Part shown: piece after piece, positions 1 through 11,200 of the stretch | How the letters are laid out: each line of letters starts with the position of its first letter | Position numbering within the stretch: position 1 is the stretch's first letter | Program-made: the position numbers and the translations under genes | Notes under the pieces: generated by a model | Databases searched by the model: none | What the model was told of the DNA's origin: nothing | Seen by the model: the letters and a program-made list of their open reading frames with translations, nothing else | Source of the DNA: Hydractinia symbiolongicarpus | Lineage: Eukaryota; Cnidaria; Hydrozoa; Anthoathecata; Hydractiniidae | Assembly: GCF_029227915.1 (NCBI RefSeq) | Contig: NC_079886.1 | Span: forward strand, 10,251,501-10,315,500 | DNA length: 64,000 nt | Direction: 5' to 3'

Positions 1-1
1 T

Positions 2-660
2 TTGTTGGGGAAAATGGTTTTGTTTAAATTTGACATAAAACAAGGCTATCATCACATAGAAATTGCTCCAGAGCATCAGAAATATTCAGGATTTTCTTGG
101 GTAACAAATGGCGAAAAAAGGTATTTTGTTTTTACAGTCCTACCGTTTGGTCTCTCTTCTGCCCCCTTTATTTTCAAAAAAAACAATGCGAGTCCTCGTA
201 AAACACTGGCAAGAACATGCTATAAAATTTGCATGTTTTTTTTTTGATGACGGCGCTGGCACAAGCAATACCTATGAATCGACTTTGAGGGCGTCAAACT
301 TCGTCCGAGGCTCGCTTAAGAAATCTGGATTTGTCGCTAACAACGAAAAATCTCTGTGGAGTCCCACTTAAAACATGACATGGCTCGGCATTAATCTAGA
401 TCTGAAGAAAAAACTTTTTTCTATACCTTCCCAGCGATTAATTTTTACTCTTTCGAGTTTACAATTCATTCTTGATTCCCTACCGTACACGTCAGCATAA
501 AAATAAGCAAAATTTTGCTGAAAAATCACGTCCATGAAATTTGTTATAGGCAATTTGGCCCAACTGAAAATTCGACGAGTTTATTATCTAATCGCGAATA
601 TCATGGGACTCCCGAATGAACATGTCACACGCTTCAGAAGCTTTGGAAGAACAATCTGCT
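2..660 (+). pseudogene. Reverse transcriptase remnant of DIRS-type element
   Basis: The reading begins mid-domain with the palm-region motif FDIKQGYHHI and continues through LPFGLSSAPFIF, both typical of DIRS-type RT. A frameshift near 180 moves the reading to another frame that contains FFDDG, the DIRS counterpart of the catalytic YxDD box, followed by NFVRGSLKKSGF. A further shift near 370 gives WLGINLDL and then a thumb/connection stretch with two in-frame stops near 500. Domain order and motif spacing fit DIRS RT well. No functional protein can be made from this copy. Confidence 0.8.
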
Positions 661-677
661 AAAACACTGAGAGACCA

Positions 678-1472
678 ATGACACGGGGAAATACTCCCTG
701 GTTAATCGTTTGTTCTGATGCGAGCAATACAGGGCTGGGTGCACACACGTGGCACAAGAATAGAATGCATATTTCTATTAAGAATTTCACACTAACGGAA
801 AGCATAATGCACTCCACGTGGAGAGAGCTATACGCTATACAATATTCGCTACAATCATTAAAATCAGTTTTAAGCAACAAAGCAGTACTTTGGAAGACAG
901 ATAATTACGCGAGCCATTGTATAATAAAAAGAGGCAGCTCAAACTAAAACTTACAGAATTGGCAGAAAATATTTTTGATATTTGTAAGAAACCAAAAAAA
1001 AGATTTAAATGTCGAATGTGTCCCAAGAAACCAAATTCAATACGCTGATAAATTAAGTCGTTATACGGACACAGACAATTGGGAAATCACAAAAAGCTTT
1101 TTTGAATACCTAAACAGTCTCTGGGGTCCATTCACCGTAGATAGGTTTGCTAATGGCGAAAACAAAAAGGTTGGCAGGTTCAACTCAAAATATTATTGTC
1201 CGGAAACTGAATGCGTAAACGCCTTTAATACCTCGGGGGAAAACGAAAATAATTTACTCGCGCCCCCGATTCAAAGTATATCAAAGGTTTTAAAGCACAT
1301 GCAGACCTGCAAAGCTTCGGGCACACTGGTGGCCCCATACTGGCCTTCGGCAGCTTTTTGGCCATTTTTAACTGATTCAACCGGGGACTTCCAAAAATTT
1401 ATTAAAACTTCAGGATCTTTGACAATCCCAATTTATGCGTTACTCAAGGAAAGTGCAAAAAATCCGCCATAG
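678..1472 (+). pseudogene. RNase H and following region of DIRS-type element
   Basis: The RNase H fold is recognisable by SDASNTGLGA (first catalytic Asp), STWRELYA (catalytic Glu) and KTDN (second Asp). A frameshift near 940 breaks it; the next frame continues with ECVPRNQIQYADKLSR, the usual end of DIRS RNase H, and then WGPFTVDRFAN and LVAPYWPSAAFWP, conserved in the segment between RNase H and recombinase in DIRS elements. The reading ends in a stop at 1470-1472, which may be the natural end of this ORF because the recombinase follows separately. Confidence 0.8.
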
Positions 1473-1570
1473 GTTCAAAGCATTTTAAAAGCAAAATAAT
1501 AGCTTTCAAACTGCAATTTACATAAACCGAATCCACAGGGACAGCGACGGTGTCGTCACTGGACTAAGAC

Positions 1571-2496
1571 ATGCAGTCACTGGACACACAAAACCACTTA
1601 AAATCAATAGGCAATGTTTTTTACATTTTAGAACTCTTTACAAGTCATTTTTTGCAACATTTGGAAAATGAAACTTTGAGGCATTTAGCAGAAGATCTAC
1701 CAGAATATATCTTAAATTTCAGGGCAAATAACACGATAAAAACGTACTATTGTTCTTTTAATTCATGGAATACATGGTGTCAAAAATATTCTGTATCAAA
1801 ATTACCAGCTCACCGCTAACAGTTGCGTTGTACATACTTAACCTAACCCAAATGAACAATTCTTATCCTAAAATCGAAATCGCATTCTACGCTATCCAGT
1901 ATTTTCACAATTTGACAGGCTACAAACGCCTCAAACTCGCAAGAAAGACAAGAACTTAGAACTTTTAATATGTTTTTCTTGGGATTCTGTGGCTTTCTTA
2001 GGTTTTCGGAAATTAGTAATCTGAAAAGATGTGACGTCAATTACAAAAATAGCTTTATGAAACTGTTCATAGCGAAAAGCAAAACAGATATCTACAGAGA
2101 AGGACACTGGGTTTACATCAGCGCTTGCGGAGATGTGATCTGCCCAGTATATAATTTAACTGAGTATTTGAAGTATGTACCTACTGAGCCTGATTCCTAT
2201 CTGTTTAGAGCGGTCACAGTTACATCAAACAACAAATTCGGAAGCTTTAAAAAGATGAACCGCCCAATCAGCTACACAACAACAAGAGAAAATGCACTCG
2301 ATGCACTGGCATCAATCGGATTGGATAGGACAAGATTCGGATTTCACAGCCTACGTGCTGGAGGAGCAACAGCAAGGGCAAGTGCAGACGTCCCAGACCG
2401 TCTTTTTAAACGACATGGTAGATGGCAGCCAAAGATGGTTATGTGGAGGACGACGCAGAGCATTTACTATATGTTACAAGGAATCTAGGTCTTTGA
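1571..2496 (+). pseudogene. Tyrosine recombinase remnant of DIRS-type element
   Basis: An N-terminal SAM-like part (1571-1819) contains NFRANNTIKTYYCSFNSW, typical of DIRS recombinases. A frameshift near 1815 follows. The catalytic part from 1970 has the box I Arg in FLRFSEISNLKRCDV, then HSLRAGGATA (His-x-x-Arg) and RHGRW (second His). A single frameshift near 2428 removes the last catalytic residue from this frame, but the shifted frame still encodes the expected KDGYV Tyr segment and a natural C-terminus ending NLGL with a stop at 2494-2496. The protein is broken but the catalytic set is still traceable. Confidence 0.8.
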
Positions 2497-3328
2497 AACA
2501 CCTACCAACCCTAACTTTTTCGTACATAACTACTACTACTAGTCGAAGTTCTTTGAGTCTTCCCTGTTGCAAAAATAAGAAAATAAATAAGGTTATTTTC
2601 GGTTGAGCGCAGCGAATTAGAAAGTAGTTCGAACAAGTTTCTTAGGTCCCTTTAACTTTTTAATTCTTTCTTTTAAACAACTCGGGTTACCTGGAACGTT
2701 CGTTAAGTCGACCCATTTTCGGCCCCCCGAGGCTAAGTTCTTCGGATAACTCAAATTTTTACTCAAAAGAAAGGGAAATCAGATAGTTCTTAATTTTTTT
2801 CTTTTGTAATAGTCTGTCAAGGAAAATTTAATTTACAGTTGACTGGCATGCCTTTTTCATAACCAAGCTTGTACCTTTTATCAGTAACTGTTGCCCAACC
2901 TTGCAAAAATCGGTTAAACTCGAACTATAATCTCGTTTTTTAGACCGAATTCGAATTAGCGGAAGCTTCGTTGAACAGTCGTAAGTCGAACTATTTCCCT
3001 CGGTCCCTTGGAGGTTCGAGTTACCGGGAGTTAACTGTATGAAATAAAGCCCGATTTACTAAAGACGGAAATTTACGGGTTATTTTCATGTAAGCTTTGT
3101 GGCTTTTATGTATTTATACATTCAACGTTTCGGCCCAGCTCATGCAGACAGGAAATTTTCAGAGCAAAATGCCGCTGAGATAATTCACTCGATTTTGAAA
3201 CACTGTCTAGAATTGTAATGAATGATAAACGGGGTTTATCTTCTAAACGAAAAAAGGTCAGCCAAAGTCTTAGTTGCAAAGCGCAAACACTAACTTGTTC
3301 CAACGAAAACAAAGAAGTAGGAATAATA
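2497..3328. other. Presumed 3' non-coding part of the DIRS element plus flanking DNA
   Basis: No gene is seen. Composition is less AT-rich than the following region. It probably includes the terminal repeat of the DIRS element, but no boundary can be fixed. Confidence 0.3.
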
Positions 3329-3365
3329 CAGTGAAATCTCGATATAACGAACCAAGTCCCCGAAG
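3329..3365 (+). repeat. Pogo/Tigger-type terminal inverted repeat fragment
   Basis: After a TA dinucleotide the sequence CAGTGAAATCTCGATATAAC followed by GAACCAAGTCCCC matches the usual form of pogo/Tigger terminal repeats. No matching opposite end was found within the next few hundred bases, so this is called only as a solitary end of a decayed element. Confidence 0.4.
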
Positions 3366-4529
3366 CACTTATCTATCCAATATTAATGTCAAAATTAAAA
3401 TGTGAGAAAAAAGAGTTTGGGCTTGCTAAACTTGAAGAGACACAATGATCAAAAAGGCAAAATGAATTTTGCGCTATCTTCAACTTTTTCTTAGCATGGT
3501 GTACTCCCCCCTTGTAGATATCTTCCCTAGGTAGGTTATAGATGATTTTGTTATCTTGAACTCCGCTATTTCCAAGAAGAATTATAGTCGCTATCCCGAA
3601 CTTTTTAAACAAAAATATTTTGTTTGAGTTTTCCTTGAACGTTTTTTGTTTGTTTGTTTGTTTATTTTTATTCAAATTTTATGCTTTGTGTAGGATTCGA
3701 ATGCTTGAAATCATTTTTGTATATTATGGAGATATGCTTGTAGCATCTCCATCATTATTACATTTCTTAAAGGGATAAAAGCACATGTTCGCCATTATGT
3801 TTGTATACAAAAAAGTCACCCAAACAAAGGCTTTACTTTCTACCAAGTAGAAGACGACAAACATGGGGGTAGCGGCATGTCAATAAAATCCCTGCTTTAA
3901 TCGCCAAAGCCCCCATTATTTTCAACATCTTAAAAAGGTAAAGACTCTCGGCATTTTTTTATCACTCATTTTCCGTACTATCGAGAGCAAAATGGACGAA
4001 ACGCACTTTTGATTTGGTACGACCACTTCCGGCTTTTTAAAAATATGAGTCAATAAGATTACATTGGCAAACATATCGTGAGCTAGCTATGTCCATATGA
4101 TGGCTTATGTTGTTAACTAGCTAACTTTATTTGTTCATTACAGGAATACAATTTTAATTGCAAAAAATGACTGAAATTTTTAGGGTATATAGCTAGCTAC
4201 AAGAGTATTTAAGCAGTAAATATCTTTCTCATGTCACTTGTCAAATCAGTATAGCTAGTTGTGGTTTATATTTTACATCGTTAGCTAGCCTTGTTAATTT
4301 CTAAGGGGCAAACCATAACAATTAATTCCCTGAGTGACCACAAAAGCTGTTCCAGAGTGTTCAATGCTTTAGCTACCTTCCGTGACAAAAAACATCTAAA
4401 TCAACTGAAATATATAATAACCTTGTTTACATTAAACAATATTATATAGCTTCCTTTTTATGAAATTTGTACTCATACTCAGAATATATTACAAAATTTG
4501 TCTTTCCTTTTCTTTACTACCTACACCGA

Positions 4530-4814
4530 CTGATAGCCTTGTAGTAGAGCGTTCGCTTTCAGTGCGGGAGGTCTTGGGTTCAAACCCTGGACGAGTCATG
4601 CCAGAGACTATAAAAGTGTGAATCTATCCTTTCTGCTTAGCGTTCAGCATGAGAATAGGATTGATATCTTAGGCGGTTGTCTAGTAGAGCGATTGCTGTG
4701 CTTTCACGACTTTCGTAGCTCAAATGGGAGCTTTAAATGTGCTAGGACCCCCTTCGCAGGACCCTCGTTGATAGCAGTACCAATAGGAACTGAAGAGGCT
4801 ATCCTGGGTAAATA

Positions 4815-4849
<35 letters not shown>
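4530..4849 (+). repeat. tRNA-derived SINE with (TAA)n tail
   Basis: A tRNA-like head at 4530-4597 contains a B-box GGGTTCAAACCCTGG and an upstream A-box-like TAGTAGAGCGTTCGC at normal spacing, which would be an internal RNA polymerase III promoter. It is followed by a body of about 210 bases and a tail of about ten TAA repeats (4812-4849). This head-body-simple-tail structure is that of a tRNA-derived SINE. Parts of the body (the stretch around GTAGCTCAAA and GAGGCTATCC) recur near 31250-31370, suggesting a second family member. It is not a functional tRNA, since the acceptor stem does not pair. Confidence 0.7.
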
Positions 4850-5872
4850 TTATTCAAGCTTACTTTCGGAATGTGACAGTGTGGAGTATGTAAAGAAAAT
4901 TAAACTTTTTTTTTATGGTATCTAGATTCTGCTTGAGATGAGTGTTAAAACTTGCAAGAGCTTGCTTGTTTTATTTATAAATTATTCTTTATAAATCTTT
5001 TTTGTATTCTGTTATTTAATTTCTACATGCTTTGCAAGGGAAAATCCATCATATCCATTCGTTTACCAAAACTTGATAAAAGACAGACCTGTCATTATAT
5101 AGCTATATATTCTATTTTTTATGTTTTGATAATTTATTTTGTTTTCTATCTTTCCCGTTTTTCATCTTTCGACCTTATCTTTTTTTGCTTTAAATTGTCA
5201 ATTTTTTTAAAAAAACTTTACATGTATATAAGTCATTAAGAATATTTATTTGTGTTCATTTTTTTTATTTTGAAATGATAATGATGTTAGTGTCACTATT
5301 AAATGCATTGTTGCTGTTAAAAATAGAAATTATTAATTGTTTATTGGTGAGGAAATATTCTGCCTGTCACTTTTAATATTGTTTAATTTGGCAACATTTT
5401 TTGGGAGTTCGGATTAGATCCAACTTGGGAATTTTTTATGGATTATTTAGAGTTTGATAACGATAATATAAATGAATTAGGAAATTTACGATAAATTCAA
5501 ATGAGGATCCAATCTATGTCAGAGCCGTCAGTCAACTGTTATAATTTTTGTAGAGAAAAGTTACAAAATAGATTAGGGTATGACCATTCCTTGCCCCTGC
5601 AACCAATAAACTTTGCCTGGTGTTGTATTGGTAAAATTTCTAGTAGCTAGCTGACTGATACACTTTTTTTGTTAGAAATAAAAAGCAGTATAATGCTGTT
5701 GTTCATCAGCTACAAGCTTTTGTACTAATGAGCTAGACACGCTCAAATAAAATTTGAAACCATACACAAAACCTTTAAGTGTTAAACTTGTTTTACCTAC
5801 AACTTTTTACATGATTGTTATGGCTAACGATAATAGTTAGGGCCAAACTACAAGTTAAGCATACTCGTAAGC
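4850..5872. other. AT-rich non-coding stretch
   Basis: No gene, repeat boundary or RNA could be supported. Open frames here are low-complexity AT-rich readings. Confidence 0.4.
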
Positions 5873-5917
5873 AAGATGCATATGAGTGAGTGTTTGTAAC
5901 TCACTCATATGCATCTT
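5873..5917. repeat. Perfect 19-bp inverted repeat with 7-bp loop
   Basis: The left arm AAGATGCATATGAGTGAGT (5873-5891) is exactly complementary to the right arm at 5899-5917, with a 7-base loop. It could form a cruciform or an RNA hairpin. It may be the fused end of a palindromic transposon remnant. It sits 39 bases before an hAT-like MITE. Confidence 0.85.
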
Positions 5918-5956
5918 CAGTCTAGTGGGCCCCGGAGCATCATTGCCTTTTAAGCT

Positions 5957-6410
5957 CAGGACTTGAAATCCGACTCGAGTCCACAAGTCCGACTCGCGCT
6001 GAGACTCACGTAAGTCAAGCATGGGAGTCCAAAGGGACTCTCGCAAAAAGTTTAGAATGAAGCTTAGCTAATTAGATTTTTTCAAGGATATTTTATTGTG
6101 CATTTTTAATTTACTTTATTTACTAAATGTTCTAGTTATTTCTTGAGCTAAACTTTTTTAGGTTAAGTGCTGTATTTCCTTGTGTAAGAAGTATTGGGTT
6201 TATATAAAAAAAACTTAGTAGAGATTAAATTATTTTAAATGTTTAATCATGTCATTTTGTTAAACATGAAGTAAAAAAATAACATTATTTTAAAATTAAA
6301 CGGTTGTTACTTATTTTTAAGGGAGTCTAAAAAGACTCAGTGGGCTAGCACAATGTATTTGACGCGAGTCTGAAAAGACTCGCCTGAAATGGGTTAGATT
6401 TCAAGCCCTG
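5957..6410. mobile_element. hAT-like MITE with CAGGRCTTGAAATC terminal repeats
   Basis: The left end CAGGACTTGAAATC (5957-5970) is matched in inverted orientation by GATTTCAAGCCCTG (6397-6410), a form seen at hAT-family ends. Inside, both ends carry clusters of GAGTC/GACTC motifs (5971-6050 and 6324-6382) that may be subterminal transposase-binding repeats. There is no coding capacity in the 454 bp. A clean 8-bp target duplication is not visible. Confidence 0.5.
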
Positions 6411-6939
6411 GAGCTCCCACATAATTTCAACACAAAATGTCATGGAGAATGACTTTAAAGTCATTTGCCTCGCCTAAGATAAATAAAACACTGTTTTTAC
6501 AAATAGAAAGGGCATACAGGAAAAGAAGAAAACACCCAAAATATCACACTTCTGTATTAACGAAACACCACTTGGCCAAAAAGGTTTTCGAAAAGTTTAT
6601 AAATGCACATGTGAAGGAGAAGAGCTTGTTTTGATGAGATATTTGGATTTAACTATTAAATCCATGGATAAACTTAATGAACATTTAGAAGTAAAACATT
6701 AGCGAGAAAAGCTGTTCAAATGCATGCATTAGCATATAATTTTGCTAAGCAGCTGAGATAGAGCTTAAGTCCTGAAATGCATAAAATTTTGAAAATACGT
6801 TATCCTACAATAAAGCCAAGTTAGGAATTATTTTTGTTTTTGTTATGTTTTACACCTTCTGTTATGTTAGCACCGCAAAGGCTTACGCTTGAGATTGGAG
6901 TCTTAACATTTTTTAGTTATTTTTTCTGTTATATTCATA
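6411..6939. other. Non-coding stretch
   Basis: No supported feature. A 65-codon open frame at 6437-6634 has no recognisable domain. Confidence 0.35.
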
Positions 6940-8258
6940 CTTTATAAATATATATGCTTTTACATATTTAGTTGGGTCTAACGTTGATGATTCCAAAATC
7001 TGTTCACATTGTTTCCTAAAATCAGGATGCAAGTAATCATTGCCATTTGCAACACATTTGACAATTCTGCAACAGTTTTTAGCTCCTCTTCTCTCACTTA
7101 AAAACCTAAAAAGACAGATTATTTATTATTAAATGATAGTAAAGTATATAAAAATTTTGTTCTTTTTAAAATGTTCAATTTTTGTTATGTTAACATTAAA
7201 GAAAAAAGAGAAAGTTCTTACCACATTTTTCTAACCCATATCTCCCTGGAAAATCGTAAATGTGCTTAGGTTTTCCTTCAGACAACATTGTATTTCGCTG
7301 ATATCTTATGCAATGTGTATTCCACACTATTTCCTTAAAATCATCTAATTCTTTTTGTACAATTGGAATCATGATAAATGCCAGCAGGTCTCTAAAAAAA
7401 ATCTGTATAAACACACCTTTTTATAGTCCTATAATAGTTTTATAGTTCGATTATTTGAGAATATATTTTTTTAAAGATTTGCCTGTCACAAGAGTTATTG
7501 GAATCATAATAATTTTCTGTGATAAGCCAGTTTAACCCCTCCTTGAAGTACTTTTTGAGTCTTTCGTGCAGCTCTTTCCACCAGTGCTCAATCTAAAACA
7601 AAAAAAGTCACCTTTGGATATAGAAGACATAAAGGACATAAAAGCCTTACGAAAGTTACAAATTCTCAGACCTCGAAATAAATTTTTTATACCTGGCTTA
7701 AAGTTAAAAAATCAGTTGGGTCAGAAAGTTCGCCCTTATGATTACGTAGATATGCTTGTATAGTAGCCATCGCTCCATTTTCTGTACCTCCATCCATTCT
7801 CACATATGATGGTAACATTCTTGTATAGATATTCTAAAATCAATGACCAATTTGGACCTTTGTTGGTAAAGTATATTTTGGCATGCTTTCTTTTACAACC
7901 CGGTTGACGAGCTTCTAATCTTTCATGGTCTATAGCATACATCATGTCATAAACTCTATCTCCAGGCACCTTTATATATTTTTGTCGCATTTTATTTTGC
8001 ATTGCCCTATATCCTAGCAATTTCCATGGTCTCATTCTCTACTGCAGCTGTCACCTTGCTTATGCTAAATCCATAGTCAGTGTAATAAATATTAAAGTGT
8101 CTTAAACGTCTTTCTAGTGTTCTAAGATTCCACTTGTAATTAGAGAAATCTCTCATATAGTCCATTATCTCGACCCGCTGCATGCCCGGCAAAACATAAG
8201 TGCTAAGGACCTTTTTCAAGTCGTTGTCAAAACGCCAACCATTTTTTACAAGCGCCAT
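6940..8258 (-). pseudogene. Decayed eukaryotic integrase-core (rve-like) gene of the cnidarian/fish transposon family
   Basis: Reading on the - strand from 8258 gives a helical DNA-binding region with NYKWNLRTLERRLRHF, then after a frameshift near 8030 LLGYRAMQNKMRQKY, DMMYAID, LEARQPGCKRK and KGPN. A deletion after KGPN removes the first part of the catalytic core. Another frame near 7800-7730 carries MDGGTENGAMATIQAYLRNH, whose DxGxEN-type motif marks the second catalytic segment. Further fragments follow at 7590-7480 (EHWWKELHERLKKYFKEGLN), at 7385-7210 (QKELDDFKEIVWN, GKPKHIYDFP) and at 7110-6940 (HPDFRKQCEQIL). This order matches the large family of animal proteins annotated as integrase core domain proteins. 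Frameshifts and deletion indicate a pseudogene; intact exons downstream leave some doubt about its age. Confidence 0.65.
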
Positions 8259-11200
8259 GTTTGTTTACATTTTTCTATTGTAAGCTCCGCAGATATTATA
8301 TAATGGCAGTTTCCGGCCAGGTCACAAAACAAAATTTAAAATATGATTAAAACAATTTTATATTTCATTTTATTTTAAAACTGTTTTCAAAACCAATTTA
8401 AATTTAATTTTAATTTTTTTTATTAAATTTAAATGTTTTTCGATTGGCAGCTCTCAGCCACCATACTACACTATTGCTCTTGTTTGAATATTGGGCCTTT
8501 ATCTATTTTTGATCTAATTGTAATATTTTTTATGTTGCCAAAATGTGTCATCATTATCATTTGACTGCGTGGTCTTACACAACACATAAAATTTTTTAAT
8601 GAAGCACTTCTGCATTATTTTAAACTGATAACTTTAATTTGAGCTGAGATTGAGTCAGCATAATTATAAATTTATCATAAATATAATTACAACATGTTTC
8701 AAGCTAATAATTACCACTTTTTTTTCTCATTTTTGTCAACATCTACCATAAACACTCTAAATCTTTTTAATATAATCTATTAATCCATTTAAGATGAGTA
8801 TAGTTGCATGCAAGGGTGATGTGGTGTGCCCATACTCACTTTCATTATTTGACTAAATAACTACAAAATTGCAATGACTTTTCTTTGTTTAGAACAAATA
8901 GGATATGCACACATCTTTATAGTAATCCATTTTTGTTTTTACATAATAATCAAAGAGGTACTTGCAAGCACACATGATATGGTAGAACGAGCTGTCAACA
9001 AACTGTAACCCTGTCTTAATGGTAAGGTTATAACAACAAAATTATTTCATTTAGATTATGAATATTTGTGATTGAGTGCATGGAGCATTCCCAGATCTGT
9101 TTAACTGCCGCCAATGTTAGCAGAAATTTATTCACTGAAGATAAAGAGAACGTTGCAGAAGTATGTATTTCTAAATTTGTCTTTGAAACTCTCCCTAATA
9201 AAATAATTTCACTGCACCAAGTCTTTCCTTATGACCTAGTGCAAGTTTTTGTCCAAAAATGCTCAGTTTTCAACAAAGTTTAACATAGTAAAGGCATACT
9301 GAACATAATTTTGACATCAACATTTTTAACTTTTTCATATCCAGTACTATTCTTGGCTCTATTTGGGCCATAATTTAAAAATTCTACTTTTTAAATAATT
9401 ATGAATGCAAAAATATTTTAGCTTGTAAAATAGAAGTATCCAGTACTTTTTTACCATTAATAATTTTTTGTTCTTTTTTTGCCATTCACTACAATCCTGA
9501 CAATATTTTTTTTTGAGGCACATCAGACAGCCAACCACATTACCGGTTTGTTTTAAACTGTCATTGTACCTAAACTCTGGTAGATTTTATCTTGGTCAGA
9601 CTTTCATGTGTTTTTGTCACATCCCTGAGTACACATGTTCATAACCTACCTGAACATTTCAGCTAATTACTGGACTTGAACTGTCAAGACACTAATCTGG
9701 ATTGACTCACCCCTTTGTAACTAGACCTTGCAAAAAAAAATCCCATCATGCAGTCCTGAATAACAACACATAAGTGAAACCATTGGCAGATGCCTTTACA
9801 ATTTAATTGATTTTTTTATGTGGCATGTGTACTTTTCATTTAAGTAATTTTAAAAGCAAAGCTCATGTGTGGCATAACAAATCTTATTTTAAGATAGCTA
9901 AACTTTTTGTATTAATTTTGATGTTTTATATAATTGAGACATGCGGGTAAATTCAAAAGGTTTAAGTTGTCGGTGAATTTATGTTTGCGATGTCTTCACT
10001 ACTTTTTTCATTAGTTTTTCTTTATCTTAAGTGAATAAATTCCCTTGCATGGGTAAAATTTTGAGTCCACGACACGCAACTCATTGGTCACTTTCTTATG
10101 ACATGGCTGTCAATAAGATTTGGACAAGTTCATAAATATCAGACACTGATTTGGACACAAATTTCCTCATAATTTGTTTATAAATCTGCCTAGGTTGCTA
10201 AAATTTTCAGCGATGCTGCGTATGCTTGTTCTTTAAATGCTAATGCTGTTGGTCAAAATACCAAAAAAACTGTTGTGGGACATGATTTTGATAAAAAAAG
10301 TAACATCATTTTTTTGGTTATCCTTGTGTTATCAAACCCCTCTTTAATGGTAGTATGTTTATGAAAAAAAAAATTAGGACACAAATTTATCAGAGTATTT
10401 GAACAATATACTGATACATTTTTAACAAACAAAAATGTCATACTAATTTTTCAATTAGATAAATGTCCTGTATTGTGTAAAGAACATTAAAATCATGTCA
10501 AGTCTTTTTTAATAATGCCTAAAAACAACTTTAGGGGTAATAAAATGATAAAATCTTAACAATAACCAATAACCAAACTCTACTTTATTATTGCCTTTTT
10601 AAGTTTTTTATACTGTTATGTTAGACTCATTGAGTATTGAGTGCATAAATGGTTACTGCCACATATGGTTGAAAATGTTTACTATGTATGAAATGGACAG
10701 GATTTGATAACAAAATAACTAGAAAATGGAGTATTTACAAAGAAATTTTTGCTCTACATGGGATATATATTCAGTAGTGTTCCAGTTAACTGTATTTTCA
10801 TATAACATAATTACAAAAAAATAGTTATCTGTCTCTTTTATTTTTGGGGTCACAAGCTGATAAAACCTAACAATTTTGTAGCTTTAGAGTGTTATATTTT
10901 TATCATTTTTGTGTCCTGGAAATCTGAAAAGAAAGGAAAGGAAAGTCCTGAAAAAATATGCAAAATTGCTCAGAAAGTTCCTAAAAACATCATATTCAAA
11001 GCAGAATACATAATTTATAAAAAAAGGAAATTAGAGCACTTGTTAATTTTTTATCAATTTATTGTTCCTGAAACAAACGTTAATAACTATGTTAATATTT
11101 GCTGTTATGAAACAGGGATTTCATATTCAGGAACTTCTGGCTATAATGCTAAGTCTAAAATCAAATTGGTTTTTTAACTTATTCTTTATAAACATTTTCT

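Larger units (their letters stand above)
1..2496 (+). mobile_element. Decayed DIRS-type (tyrosine recombinase) retroelement, 5' truncated by window edge
   Basis: Three successive coding remnants lie on the + strand in the order reverse transcriptase, RNase H, tyrosine recombinase, which is the content of DIRS-order retrotransposons. DIRS elements lack a DDE integrase and use the recombinase to integrate a circular intermediate. Several frameshifts and in-frame stops separate the remnants, so the copy is dead. The left end is outside the window. The roughly 500 bases after the recombinase probably include the element's 3' terminal and internal-complementary regions, but without the 5' end this cannot be verified. 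Confidence 0.85.

Noticed and set aside
4530-4597. Candidate tRNA gene (A and B boxes)
   Set aside because: The ends do not pair as an acceptor stem and it is followed by a SINE body and (TAA)n tail, so it is a SINE head.
4952-5239. 95-codon hydrophobic frame
   Set aside because: Phe/Ile/Tyr-rich reading of AT-rich DNA with no family resemblance or exon context.
9068-9283. 71-codon frame starting with ATT/ATG context on the + strand
   Set aside because: No domain and no splice or transcript evidence; length is not unusual for this composition.
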